Origin: Moraxella bovoculi 237
Lineage (GTDB): Bacteria; Pseudomonadota; Gammaproteobacteria; Pseudomonadales; Moraxellaceae
Assembly: GCF_000696305.2 (NCBI RefSeq)
Contig: NZ_AOMT01000010.1
Location: 3 to 53,345 of the forward strand
Direction: 5' to 3'
DNA length: 53,343 bases
Each line of letters starts with the position of its first letter. Positions within the stretch are counted from its first letter, which is position 1. Below, piece after piece: positions 9,328-18,106 of the stretch. The translations under genes were made by a program, and so were the position numbers. The notes under the pieces were generated by a model. It was given only the letters and a program-made list of their open reading frames with translations, was not told the origin of the DNA and did not search any database.

Positions 9328-11499
9328 ATGAAACAGCAATTTTTATTGTCGGGTGTGGCGACCGCTGTGGTGGGTGTGCTGCTTGCTCAGAGCGTCAGCA
9401 CTGTGGCGACAGCTTCGGACAAACAAGGCTTTGAGCCAAATGTCGAACAAAAAGTCACCGCCCGTCAGGTGTCGTTGTTGCTCGATCGTGCGCATTATCT
9501 AGATCAGCCACTAGACCGCGAAATGGGCAAAAAAATCCTTGAAACTTACTTTGATAATTTAGATGCATCACGCACTCTACTGCTACAGTCGGACGTGGAT
9601 GAATTCATGGCAAAATACGGCGACACCTATGCTGAGCGCCTAAAACGTGGCGATCTGACAGCAGGTATTGAGATTTTTGAGCGTTATCGCACGCGCGCCA
9701 ATGAATACTATGATACCGCCAAAGAGATGCTGGCAAAAGATGTTGACCTTCGCACGAATGAGTCCATCATTCTAGATCGCGAAGAAGCGCCACGTTTCGC
9801 CAGCAAAGAAGAACAGCTACGCTATTGGCAAAATCAAACCACTTATGCACTGATTAACATCACCTTAAACCAAGAAGATGATAAAGCTAAGGATAAGGCA
9901 TTTATTGATAATCCTGAACTGTCTCGTGGTCAGGATTTGGTTAAAGGTGAGAAGCGTACGCCGAACGAGATTTTATTAAATCGTATCAATCGTCAGCAGC
10001 AGCAGTTGGCGCGCCTAAAAGATGATGAAATCATGGAAAGCGTGCTAAATGCAGCGATGATGGCATACGATCCGCACAGCAACTACTACGCGCCAGTGCA
10101 GGCGAACGAAATGCAGATTCAGTCGAATCTACAGTTAGAGGGCATTGGTGTATCCATTCGCCCCGATCGTAAGAACCCTGATTATACGCGTATCATCAGC
10201 TTGGTCGATGGTGGCCCTGCCCAAAAAACAGGTCAGATCCGTGCCAATGATCTCATCCTAGGCGTGGCTCAAGATGGTGAAGAGATGGTGGATACCATCG
10301 GCTTTAGCACGCGTGAGATAGTGGCACTCATCCGCGGCGCAAAAGGCACAACCGTCACTATTAAGGTCAAGCAGCCGAATACGCCTGACAGCTCAGCGCG
10401 CAACGTCACCATCTTGCGTGATGTCATCAAGCAAGATGAATCAGGGGTGCATCATCGTATCGTTGAGATGCCGTATGAGGGCGGCGTCAAGCGCGTTGGC
10501 GTGTTAGAGATTCCAAGTTTTTATCTTAATTTTCAGGCGCGACGCAGTGGCCTAAGTGCTGATAATTATCGTTCGGTCAGCATTGATACCGAAAAAGCCC
10601 TAAAAGCCTTAAATCAAGAGAACATCGATGGGCTTGTGGTTGATCTGCGCAACAACCCTGGTGGTTCACTGGATGAAGTTGCCAAGATGATGGGCTTATT
10701 CATCAAAGAAGGCCCACTGGTGCAGATTCGAGATAACCGCGGCAACGTCCAGATCTACGCCGATAAAGACGGCGGTCGTCAGCTATATGCAGGCGATATG
10801 TCTGTGTTGATTAATTTAGGTTCAGCATCGGCGTCAGAGATTTTCTCCGCGGCGATCCAAGACTATGGACGCGGTCTGGTGGTGGGTAGCACCACCACAG
10901 GTAAGGGCTCAGCTCAGGCGCGACGCGACGATCTGGCGCTTGGTACAGCAGCGATTACCCAGCGGAAATTCTACCGCATCAATGGCGGCAGTACTCAGAA
11001 TAAAGGCGTCGTGCCAGACATTCCGTTGGTGAATATCTATGAGGGCATTGAATTTGGCGAACGCGAATACAAGAATCCACTTGAGTGGGATACCATTGCA
11101 ACTACTCAATATACTCCTGAGGGTAAATACAGCCAAGCGTTAATTGAGCGCCTAACCAAAGAATCCAAGGTGCGCCAAGATCAAGACGTGCAGTTTAGAT
11201 ACCTAAGCGAGCTCAATGCCATCCGTGCACTTGATGATGATAAAAAATCTGTCGCTGTGAACATCGATAAGCGCCGAGCCAAAGCCAAAGAAATTGAAGC
11301 TTTGACATTAAGAGCTGAGAATGCGCGTCGTCAGGCAATGGGTGAGACGCCTTATACTGATTGGGCAACCTATCAAGCAAGCGTCGATGCCTTGGCTGAA
11401 GAGCGCGGCGCAATGAAAGAGCATGAGCGCCCAAAATTGCCTGAAGAAGAAGCTTATATCTTTGAGGCGGCGCGCTTAATGTTCGATGCCAAGAAATAA
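9328..11499 (+). CDS. prc: Carboxy-terminal (tail-specific) processing protease
   Basis: Periplasmic S41 serine protease that degrades proteins from their C-termini and, in relatives, regulates cell-wall hydrolases. An upstream TTG at 9304 is in frame, but the ATG at 9328 directly yields a signal peptide (MKQQFLLSG with an alanine/valine core ending near ATAS), so this start is preferred. A PDZ domain follows (GIGVSIRPD, near residues 235-330). The catalytic Ser/Lys dyad lies in SASASEIFSAAIQDYG and TTTGKGSAQ, then the C-terminal DUF3340-type region. Length is 723 residues. A terminator shared with the converging histidine kinase gene follows. Confidence 0.95.
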   Translation: MKQQFLLSGVATAVVGVLLAQSVSTVATASDKQGFEPNVEQKVTARQVSLLLDRAHYLDQPLDREMGKKILETYFDNLDASRTLLLQSDVDEFMAKYGDTYAERLKRGDLTAGIEIFERYRTRANEYYDTAKEMLAKDVDLRTNESIILDREEAPRFASKEEQLRYWQNQTTYALINITLNQEDDKAKDKAFIDNPELSRGQDLVKGEKRTPNEILLNRINRQQQQLARLKDDEIMESVLNAAMMAYDPHSNYYAPVQANEMQIQSNLQLEGIGVSIRPDRKNPDYTRIISLVDGGPAQKTGQIRANDLILGVAQDGEEMVDTIGFSTREIVALIRGAKGTTVTIKVKQPNTPDSSARNVTILRDVIKQDESGVHHRIVEMPYEGGVKRVGVLEIPSFYLNFQARRSGLSADNYRSVSIDTEKALKALNQENIDGLVVDLRNNPGGSLDEVAKMMGLFIKEGPLVQIRDNRGNVQIYADKDGGRQLYAGDMSVLINLGSASASEIFSAAIQDYGRGLVVGSTTTGKGSAQARRDDLALGTAAITQRKFYRINGGSTQNKGVVPDIPLVNIYEGIEFGEREYKNPLEWDTIATTQYTPEGKYSQALIERLTKESKVRQDQDVQFRYLSELNAIRALDDDKKSVAVNIDKRRAKAKEIEALTLRAENARRQAMGETPYTDWATYQASVDALAEERGAMKEHERPKLPEEEAYIFEAARLMFDAKK

Positions 11500-11515
11500 C
11501 ACAAAGCAAAGAAAT

Positions 11516-11542
11516 AAAAAGCCATCATCGTGATGGCTTTTT
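11516..11542. terminator. Bidirectional terminator between prc and histidine kinase gene
   Basis: AAAAAGCCATCA-TCG-TGATGGCTTTTT, a 12-bp perfect stem with a 3-nt loop, A-rich on one side and T-rich on the other, between two convergent genes. Confidence 0.9.
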
Positions 11543-11561
11543 ATTTGGGCTTGCAAATGAT

Positions 11562-13106
11562 TTATGACTTGGTTGTGTTCTGAGCGTCTTTTGTGGCATC
11601 TTTGCCTTTGATGGGCAGCACAACTAAAAATCGAGTCTTGCCTTGCCATGTGTCTGTGCTAATGTGTCCGCCATGGGCTTCTACAATTTGGGACACTAGG
11701 GATAGACCAAGACCTGAACCTTTTTTCTCCTGCTTTAGGCGCACAAAGGGGCTAAAGATGTCTTTGCGCTTATCTTCTGGAATGCCACCGCCCTGATCGA
11801 TAAAGGCAAGCACCGCAAAGTCTGCTTCTTTTGGTGGTGCGTCTTTTTGGCGAGAGAAACGCAGCAAAGGTTTCTTGGCTGGCTTGGTTGTTTCGCTATT
11901 AATCTCAGGGGTAATCTGGGTAAGATTATCTGGAATGTTCTGCGCGCTTGATAAATCCGCCGCTTCGTACAGATAGACTTCAATGGGCGGCACACCATGA
12001 ATCATGGCGTTATTTAGAAGATTTCTTACCAGATGGGTGAGTAGCTTGGGCTGCGCGATGATGGTCATGGCTTCGGCGGTCAGAGTCACCTCGGGGTAAT
12101 GCTGACACTCTGTGCGCACCAGATCATACAGATCAACCTGTTCGGCAGCTTGCAGGGCATGACCCGCATCAAGGCGCGACACCAACAGAATGCTCTCGAC
12201 CAGATCATCAAGCCCTGTCAGATCTCGATTGATGGCTGCGGCGCGTTTTTCAAACTTTGCCTTATCATTATCATTTAGCTTATGGGCGAGCATGTCCATC
12301 ATCTCAATCTGCAATCGAATGCGCGTGATGGGCGTGCGAAATTCGTGCGATGCATGAGCAAGCAGAAGGTTATTGGCGTTGATGAGCTGTTCGATTTTTT
12401 TGGCGGATTGATTGAAACCGCGTGCCAATGCTGCAATCTCATCATTGCCGCCTTCATTCACGCGCACACTAAAATCGCCATTACCCAGCTTGTCCATCTC
12501 TTGGCTCATCTGATTGATTCGCCTTGTGATATTGCGTGCAATCCACCACAGCACCGCCGCCATCATGATGATTAATAGGAGTGTACCTGTAAATAGGTTT
12601 AGCAGACGAGAGAATGGACGTTCTTTTGGTAGGATACGGCTTTCATACCACACCTGATAGCCTGCGCTGTTCTTGATGGTGATGTGGTGGTGCGCAGGAG
12701 AGAATATCCCAGGGGCGACATTGTCAATCCACGTGCGTTCTCCGATAAGCTTTGGAGGTAGATCGCTGTTCTCGGTCTGCAGGATGAGCTCTCCTGTGGG
12801 GCTGTACAGACCGATTTTGGCATTTAGGCTTTCATCAAAGATGTCAAAGCTTTTTTTGACCACGGCTAAGATGAAACGTGCTTTTAGTAGTTCGTTTTCT
12901 TTGGTTAGGGCTTCAGCTTGGGTCACCAAAGGGTCAATCTGTGTGACGATCTGCTCGGCAATGGCGCGCGATCGTACGCTGTCGGAGTTGTTATGCACAA
13001 GCTGAGACAGGACAATCATGGCAATGGCAAAAGCCACAATTGCCAAAAAAACGCTAATAAATAAGCGAGCGAAAACAGAGTTTGGGGCGAATTGAAATTG
13101 CTTCAT
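11562..13106 (-). CDS. OmpR-class sensor histidine kinase (RstB/CpxA-like)
   Basis: Inner-membrane sensor kinase of 514 residues. A first membrane helix lies at about 12-33, then a ~135-residue periplasmic domain, a second helix at about 172-192 (LLLIIMMAAVLWWIA) and a HAMP domain. The H-box is LAHASHEFRTPITR with the phospho-acceptor His near 258, the N-box is NLLNNAMIHG, and a G-rich box (GSGLGLSLV) is near the end. An unusual insert of about 45 residues between N-box and G1 box (TTKPAKKPLLRFSRQ region) is charged and probably flexible. The response regulator gene lies 58 bp upstream, separated by a strong terminator. RstB/BfmS resemblance is an inference; the stimulus is unknown. Confidence 0.9.
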   Translation of the reverse strand: MKQFQFAPNSVFARLFISVFLAIVAFAIAMIVLSQLVHNNSDSVRSRAIAEQIVTQIDPLVTQAEALTKENELLKARFILAVVKKSFDIFDESLNAKIGLYSPTGELILQTENSDLPPKLIGERTWIDNVAPGIFSPAHHHITIKNSAGYQVWYESRILPKERPFSRLLNLFTGTLLLIIMMAAVLWWIARNITRRINQMSQEMDKLGNGDFSVRVNEGGNDEIAALARGFNQSAKKIEQLINANNLLLAHASHEFRTPITRIRLQIEMMDMLAHKLNDNDKAKFEKRAAAINRDLTGLDDLVESILLVSRLDAGHALQAAEQVDLYDLVRTECQHYPEVTLTAEAMTIIAQPKLLTHLVRNLLNNAMIHGVPPIEVYLYEAADLSSAQNIPDNLTQITPEINSETTKPAKKPLLRFSRQKDAPPKEADFAVLAFIDQGGGIPEDKRKDIFSPFVRLKQEKKGSGLGLSLVSQIVEAHGGHISTDTWQGKTRFLVVLPIKGKDATKDAQNTTKS

Positions 13107-13126
13107 AAACTTTAAAAATCACATAA

Positions 13127-13153
13127 AAAAGACCATCATGGCGATGGTCTTTT
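13127..13153 (-). terminator. Strong terminator inside the two-component operon
   Basis: On the minus strand AAAAGACCATC-GCCAT-GATGGTCTTTT, an 11-bp perfect stem followed by more T residues, between the response regulator stop (13165) and the kinase start (13106). It should end most transcripts after the regulator gene, giving more regulator than kinase. Confidence 0.85.
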
Positions 13154-13164
13154 ATCGGACAGAC

Positions 13165-13887
13165 CTATACTTGGTCGGTCGCGAACTGGTAACCCACACC
13201 GCGCACGGTGATGATGCGTTTAGGCTGACGCGGGTTGTCTTCGATGAGTGCGCGCAGACGTGAGATGTGCACGTCGATGGCACGATCTATATTCTCTGAG
13301 CTGTCATCGTTTGGCATGGCTTGCCAAAGTTGTTCGCGATTTAGCACCTTGCCAGCATGGGTTGCAAAGTAATGCAGTAGCTGGAATTGGTGCGTGGTCA
13401 GACGTACGATCTTATCATCGATGGTCACTTCGTGGCTGTCAGGAAATACAGTTAAGCGACCAAATGTTAGACTGCCAGAGTGTAGGTCGGCTTGGTTTGG
13501 CGTCTCGTGACGGCGAAGTACCGCACGAATACGCGCAAGCAATTCACGCGGCTCAAATGGCTTAGAGATATAATCATCAGCACCCATCTCAAGGCCTAAC
13601 ACGCGGTCAGTGGTATCACCTTTGGCGGTGAGCATGACAATTGGCACTTTATTGATGTGTAGGTTCTTAGAGCCACGAACTTTTTGGCAGACTTGCATGC
13701 CATCCATGTCAGGCAGCATCAAGTCTAGCACGATTAAGCTGATGTCGCGTTCTTTGGCATCTAGCAGGTCAAGTCCGCCTTGGCCTGTGGCGGCGTGATG
13801 TACTTCATAATAGTTCATTGACAGGTAGTCGCTGATTAATTCTGCCAAATCTGGATCGTCTTCGATAAGTAAAATTTGTTTATTCAT
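13165..13887 (-). CDS. OmpR/PhoB-family response regulator (RstA-like)
   Basis: 240-residue two-domain regulator. The receiver domain has the acidic pair D10-D11, the phospho-acceptor D55 in LIVLDLMLPDMDG, T87 (VMLTAKG) and K109 (ISKPFEPREL). The winged-helix DNA-binding domain occupies about 135-237 (THQFQLLHYFATHAGKV, then IDVHISRLRALIED and RGVGYQF). It precedes its kinase gene. A good promoter lies just upstream, and two direct GCGTAAA repeats 20 bp apart lie further up, which suits tandem OmpR-type binding and perhaps autoregulation. It looks closest to RstA by style; the target genes are unknown. Confidence 0.92.
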   Translation of the reverse strand: MNKQILLIEDDPDLAELISDYLSMNYYEVHHAATGQGGLDLLDAKERDISLIVLDLMLPDMDGMQVCQKVRGSKNLHINKVPIVMLTAKGDTTDRVLGLEMGADDYISKPFEPRELLARIRAVLRRHETPNQADLHSGSLTFGRLTVFPDSHEVTIDDKIVRLTTHQFQLLHYFATHAGKVLNREQLWQAMPNDDSSENIDRAIDVHISRLRALIEDNPRQPKRIITVRGVGYQFATDQV

Positions 13888-13924
13888 GGATTATCCTAGT
13901 TAAGTAAGCTATTTCAAAAATTAA

Positions 13925-13953
13925 ATTAAAATCTAGTGTGTATATCTTGCCAA
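13925..13953 (-). promoter_or_regulatory. Predicted sigma-70 promoter of the response regulator gene
   Basis: On the minus strand TTGGCA (13953-13948), a 17-bp spacer, then TTTAAT (13930-13925). The start point would fall near 13918, giving a leader of about 30 nt. Confidence 0.5.
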
Positions 13954-14011
13954 TGTTTGCTTGGCTTGACAAGTGTTAATTTGTAGCAAATAACCCTTTT
14001 TATGAAAATTT

Positions 14012-14038
14012 GCGTAAATTTTCCAAGAATCGCGTAAA
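14012..14038. repeat. Direct GCGTAAA repeats upstream of response regulator gene
   Basis: GCGTAAA at 14012-14018 and again at 14032-14038, start to start 20 bp or about two helical turns. They lie between the membrane-fusion-type lipoprotein gene and the regulator promoter, 125-150 bp before the regulator start. OmpR-family regulators often bind tandem direct half-sites. Confidence 0.35.
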
Positions 14039-14086
14039 ACTAAGCGGCTTTTGAAAATTGTCAGTAACAATTCGCATTATCGTGTA

Positions 14087-15163
14087 TTAATCGACGACCA
14101 CGCGCTTGCCATCGGCTTGCATCGGTAGTTCGACCAAGACAATTAAGCTGTCTTCGGTGATGCCTGATGCCAAGAATCTGCGCGATTCTGGCAGGTATTC
14201 GATGATGTGCACGCGCGACAGCGTAAGGCTGGCATCTTGCTTGACCACCCAGATATTCGCGGCGATGGGCGCTTGCGGCTTGTGGGGTGGGGCGTGGAGC
14301 TTGGTTAGATCAAGCGGTGATAAGTTGTCATCAACGATGGCAAACTTAGGCACGAGTGCGCCAACGCTAATCTGACCGTATTCCACGATGCCTTTGGCGA
14401 ATTGTCCTGAGTTGAGTCTGTTGGCGCTGTCTTTTTTTGGTGAGATTTCAACGCTGACATCAATCGTGCTGAATGATTCTGGGCTTTTGGTCACGTGAGC
14501 GATTTGTCCGCTAAATGGCGCATCGTCAACGCTGATGTCGACGGTTTTTCCGATTTTTAGATGTGGTTTTAGGTAGGCGGGCAGACGGCTGATGAACTGA
14601 TATTTTGATTCATCAACGAGGGTTAGTAGAGGTGTGTTGGCTCTGATGGTCATGCCAGTATTTAGGCGTAAATTATCCACCACCCCACTAAAAGGCGCGG
14701 TCAGTGTGATGATTTGCTCATCTTTTGATGCGCGACTGTCTTGCTCTTGTTCCGCCTCTTCATTGATCGTATGTATTGGCGCTGGTTGAAGATGAGCGAG
14801 TATGTCGCCTTTTTTGACAGCGTCACCTGATTTGACAAGAACATCAACCACTGTGATGTCGATCGGCTGAACGAGATTGGTTCTTTGGATGGGTGCGATG
14901 ATGCCTTGTAAGCCAAAACTGGGCTGATAGCGCGACATCTTGACCGAGGATAGATGTATGCCATTGAGAATAACCTCTTCACCGTCGAAGCGTACGGGGT
15001 GGGCGGTGATGTCGTCTTGTAGGAGTTGGTCGCGCTTTTTGGCGGCGGATTCATCACGGTTGTCGATTTTATTGTCCAGATGTTCTGCCAAATCCGCGCT
15101 GCCCATGTCTTGGCAGCCGATGAGTAATGCAAAGAAATAAGGTAAACAATAAATAGCACGCAT
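14087..15163 (-). CDS. Orphan membrane-fusion-protein-like lipoprotein
   Basis: A 358-residue protein with a lipoprotein signal peptide (MRAIYCLPYFFALLIGC, lipobox LIGC). The body resembles HlyD/RND periplasmic adaptors: a first lipoyl-type half (VVDVLVKSGDAVKKGDILAHL), a second half (LTAPFSGVVDNLRLNTGMTI), then beta-barrel and membrane-proximal segments ending in ITEDSLIVLVELP. Between the two lipoyl halves there is only a short acidic stretch, not the long helical hairpin that normally docks TolC-type channels. No transporter or outer-membrane channel gene is adjacent. The family assignment is good; its partner and substrate are unknown. Confidence 0.75.
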   Translation of the reverse strand: MRAIYCLPYFFALLIGCQDMGSADLAEHLDNKIDNRDESAAKKRDQLLQDDITAHPVRFDGEEVILNGIHLSSVKMSRYQPSFGLQGIIAPIQRTNLVQPIDITVVDVLVKSGDAVKKGDILAHLQPAPIHTINEEAEQEQDSRASKDEQIITLTAPFSGVVDNLRLNTGMTIRANTPLLTLVDESKYQFISRLPAYLKPHLKIGKTVDISVDDAPFSGQIAHVTKSPESFSTIDVSVEISPKKDSANRLNSGQFAKGIVEYGQISVGALVPKFAIVDDNLSPLDLTKLHAPPHKPQAPIAANIWVVKQDASLTLSRVHIIEYLPESRRFLASGITEDSLIVLVELPMQADGKRVVVD

Positions 15164-15332
15164 GATGATTGGTAAGACATGGAATTTTGGATTATCTTAG
15201 CATGTTTTTTTATAAAAAATGAGATTTTTTGAAAATGAGAGACGACTGGCGAAATAATAAACGAAAAACTCATGGATTTTTTTGAGTAATCCGTTAGGCT
15301 ACAAAGGTGTTTAATTTAACGTGGGAGATTTT

Positions 15333-15869
15333 ATGAGTTCTGCACATCACAAGCTTAACGCCAGTTCTGTGCAACCTGTACAAAAATATGCACTTGCCGT
15401 GCGTATCTTTCATTGGGTGGGGGCGTTGCTGATCTTGGCAGCATTCATCACCATTAACCAAGGCGATGATTTTATTGGCGTGCATAAATCCATCGGAGCT
15501 AGCTTCTTGATTTGGACAATTCTTCGCATCATTACCCGCTTTGTCACCAAAGCGCCAGCGCCCGTACCAGCACCTGCATTTCAGACGTTGGTTGCGCATT
15601 TGGTGCATCTGGCATTATATGTGGTGATGCTTGCCATGCCAATCACAGGCGCACTGATGTCAATGTATGGCGGTCGCGGCGTGAGTGTATTTGGGCTATT
15701 TGAGCTGCCGATGATCGTTGGCGTGGATCGTGATATGTCAAAACTCATGAACCTTTGGCATACTGAATTTATCTGGACGGCGATGTGGCTGCTAATCGTG
15801 GCGCATATCGGTGCGGCGTTGTATCATCAATTTCTCGTCAAGGATAATCTCATCGCCAGAATGCGCTGA
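15333..15869 (+). CDS. Cytochrome b561-type membrane protein
   Basis: Four-helix di-heme cytochrome b of the CybB/YodB family, probably oxidising quinol in the inner membrane (superoxide:ubiquinone oxidoreductase in E. coli CybB). Candidate heme-ligand histidines lie in RIFHWVGALLIL, GVHKSIGASFL, NLWHTEFIWTA and IVAHIGAALYHQF. An in-frame GTG lies 12 bp upstream, but the ATG at 15333 has a GGGAGA ribosome site and is chosen, giving 178 residues. It converges on minE, with which it shares a terminator. Confidence 0.88.
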   Translation: MSSAHHKLNASSVQPVQKYALAVRIFHWVGALLILAAFITINQGDDFIGVHKSIGASFLIWTILRIITRFVTKAPAPVPAPAFQTLVAHLVHLALYVVMLAMPITGALMSMYGGRGVSVFGLFELPMIVGVDRDMSKLMNLWHTEFIWTAMWLLIVAHIGAALYHQFLVKDNLIARMR

Positions 15870-15880
15870 TATGCCCTTAG

Positions 15881-15923
15881 ACAACAAAAAACACCCAAAT
15901 CAAATTTGGGTGTTTTTGTTGTG
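15881..15923. terminator. Bidirectional terminator between cytochrome b561 gene and minE
   Basis: A long inverted repeat around CACCCAAAT/ATTTGGGTG, extended by ACAACAAAAA and TTTTTGTTGT arms with one bulged A. It serves both convergent units. Confidence 0.85.
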
Positions 15924-15928
15924 AGATA

Positions 15929-16204
15929 TTATTTGCGATCAGGTAGGCTGATGCTCATCTCAAGCATGTCAATATGATCTTCGTGGTGATGGTTGATGTT
16001 AACATTGTCTATTTGTACGCCGTTGACATATTTATTGACCACTTCTAGGATCTCGCGCTTCATCTGCTCGATACGATCAGCTGTTAGGCGAGTATTTAGG
16101 CGATCAGAGCTTGCCACAATGACCTTTAGGCGGTCTTTGGCGATGTCTGCGCTGCTAGGTGTGTCATTACCCCCAAATAGGGATGCCCAGAATCCTTTTT
16201 TCAT
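15929..16204 (-). CDS. minE: Cell division topological specificity factor MinE
   Basis: Stimulates the MinD ATPase and drives pole-to-pole oscillation, keeping the MinCD inhibitor away from mid-cell. The 91-residue protein has an N-terminal amphipathic membrane helix ([11 protein letters not shown]), the MinD-binding segment around [12 protein letters not shown], and the C-terminal dimerisation domain with [15 protein letters not shown]. The start at 16204 is chosen because it lies one base after the minD stop and gives the standard N-terminus. Last gene of minCDE. Confidence 0.96.
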   Translation of the reverse strand: MKKGFWASLFGGNDTPSSADIAKDRLKVIVASSDRLNTRLTADRIEQMKREILEVVNKYVNGVQIDNVNINHHHEDHIDMLEMSISLPDRK

Positions 16205-16205
16205 A

Positions 16206-17021
16206 TTAGCCTCCGAACAGTTTTGCAAAGAAGCCTTTTTTCTTCACGTCTAGGTGGCGCAGTGGGCGCTCTTCACCCAAGAAACGTGCAACGATGTCAT
16301 CATAGCACTGACCTGCTGCTGATTCAGGGTAGTGAATCACAGGCTGACCGTGGTTAGATGCTTCTAGCACAGCGTTACTCTCTGGGATCACACCAATCAA
16401 CGGCACGCGTAGAATCTCGTTCGCGATGGTGTCGATGTCCATCATCTCGCCTTGAGCGGCGCGCTCTGGGTTGTAGCGAGTGATCACCAGGTGTTCACGT
16501 ACGCTGCCGCCTTCCTCGACTCTCTTGGTGCGAGACTGTAGGATGCCGATGATGCGGTCAGAGTCACGTACGCTAGATACTTCTGGATTGGTGACAATTA
16601 GGGCTTCGTCCGCATGATACATGGCAAGCTGTGCGCCACGCTCAATACCTGCTGGACTGTCACAGATGATGAAGTCAAATGCTAAGTCTTCTGCCAGCTC
16701 TTTCATAACAGCAGCAACGCCTTCGTCAGTCAGTGCGTCTTTGTCACGAGTCTGTGAAGCAGGCAGAATGTACAGATTCTCTAATTGCTTGTCTTTAACC
16801 AATGCTTGGGTCAGTTTGGCATTGCCACTAATAACATCAACAAAGTCATATACGATGCGGTTCTCACAGCCCATGATAAGGTCAAGATTACGCAAGCCCA
16901 CATCAAAGTCGATGATGACAGTCTTATAGCCACGCTTGGCCAGGCCTGCACCAAAAGATGCGCTCGTGGTGGTCTTGCCAACACCGCCTTTACCTGAAGT
17001 TACTACGATGATTTTTGCCAC
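16206..17021 (-). CDS. minD: Septum site-determining ATPase MinD
   Basis: Deviant Walker-A ParA-type ATPase that binds the membrane as an ATP dimer and recruits Min[15 protein letters not shown] near residues 10-23 is the P-loop, and [13 protein letters not shown] and CDSPAGIE follow. The C-terminus ends in [12 protein letters not shown], the amphipathic membrane-targeting sequence. The 271-residue length is typical. minE starts one base downstream. A 205-bp very AT-rich gap separates it from minC upstream, so minDE may have its own promoter. Confidence 0.97.
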   Translation of the reverse strand: MAKIIVVTSGKGGVGKTTTSASFGAGLAKRGYKTVIIDFDVGLRNLDLIMGCENRIVYDFVDVISGNAKLTQALVKDKQLENLYILPASQTRDKDALTDEGVAAVMKELAEDLAFDFIICDSPAGIERGAQLAMYHADEALIVTNPEVSSVRDSDRIIGILQSRTKRVEEGGSVREHLVITRYNPERAAQGEMMDIDTIANEILRVPLIGVIPESNAVLEASNHGQPVIHYPESAAGQCYDDIVARFLGEERPLRHLDVKKKGFFAKLFGG

Positions 17022-17226
17022 AATGGCACTCCTTAGTTAAATACAATCATTTTATCTATTAAGTTATGCTAATAAATAAAACAAATGCAAATTTATCAAA
17101 AAATTATTTAATAAGCATAACATATTTTACCAATTTATGAATAATTTTGCGAAAAATTATAAGTAGTTTCATCAGTAAATTGATAAAAAATAAACAGGTT
17201 TTTATTTTTTTAAATAAAAATGACAA

Positions 17227-17979
17227 TTAGGTATCAATTTTGGTAAATACTAAGCCTTCTTTTTCGTCATAACTGACTTGTACCGCCTCATCGATCATCT
17301 CGCTTGGGATGTCTTCTGATAGGCAGTAAGTGCCTGCGACAGACACCAATGTTGGGTTGAATTTCTGGCAGAAGATACGAGCGTCCTTATCGCCTGTCGC
17401 ACCCGCCACCAATCGACCCAGTCCGCGACCATAGATGTGCAGGTTGCTGTCAGTGATGGCTTCAGCGCCTTGATTCACCCCGCCGATGATGGTGAGGTCG
17501 CCACCGAAGTGATGAATACTCTGACCTGAGCGCACCATCTGTGCATAGGTACTGCTTGGCTGAGGCTGGTAGGCGGGTGCCTGTACTGGTGTGCCGACGA
17601 CTGTGTTGGTATTGTTGTTGGAGTTGCTGTCAGGCTTATTAATCACCGCAGACTTGACAGGACGATCTTCTTTGGCTTGGATGCGTTCAAGTCGTTTGCC
17701 ATCAGGAGGCAGGATGGCAAGGCGAAGTTGTTTGGCTTGGGTGTTGAGTGCGCCATCGACCACGCCAATCGGCTGCAAACCAAGCTGCCACAAGGTGTCC
17801 AGCAGTACTTCTAGGTCTAGATTGACATCGCTGTCGATCACGACGGGGATGTTCGCGGTTGCTGAATTACCTGACAATGCATCGGTCAATTCAGCCTGAA
17901 TGTCGCCTAGATTATCTGTGGTGATTTTGATTCGGCTGAAGGTCAGCATCTTGCCGAATAACTGAATGGCTTTACTCAT
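17227..17979 (-). CDS. minC: Septum site-determining protein MinC
   Basis: FtsZ-ring inhibitor activated by MinD. The 250-residue protein has an N-terminal FtsZ-binding domain (MSKAIQLFGKMLTFSRIK), a Q/N-rich linker at about 120-150 (SNNNTNTVVGTPVQAPAYQP), and a C-terminal beta-helix domain with the family hallmark VRSGQSIHHFGGDL, then GRGLGRLVAGATGD. The start at 17979 is preferred over a longer in-frame reading because the upstream extension is not family-like. Confidence 0.95.
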   Translation of the reverse strand: MSKAIQLFGKMLTFSRIKITTDNLGDIQAELTDALSGNSATANIPVVIDSDVNLDLEVLLDTLWQLGLQPIGVVDGALNTQAKQLRLAILPPDGKRLERIQAKEDRPVKSAVINKPDSNSNNNTNTVVGTPVQAPAYQPQPSSTYAQMVRSGQSIHHFGGDLTIIGGVNQGAEAITDSNLHIYGRGLGRLVAGATGDKDARIFCQKFNPTLVSVAGTYCLSEDIPSEMIDEAVQVSYDEKEGLVFTKIDT

Positions 17980-18106
17980 GATAATAAACCGTCTCAATGA
18001 AATAAAATAAAACGCTAAGATTGTAGCATTTTTTTGGTGTCGAAAGAACACCGCTTTTCTTTAATTGCTTGAATTTCCAACAATATCTATCGCAGTTAGC
18101 CTTAGG

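Noticed and set aside
13248-13565. Open frames opposite the response regulator and other conserved genes
   Set aside because: They are antisense shadows of strongly conserved proteins, with no ribosome sites or family features.
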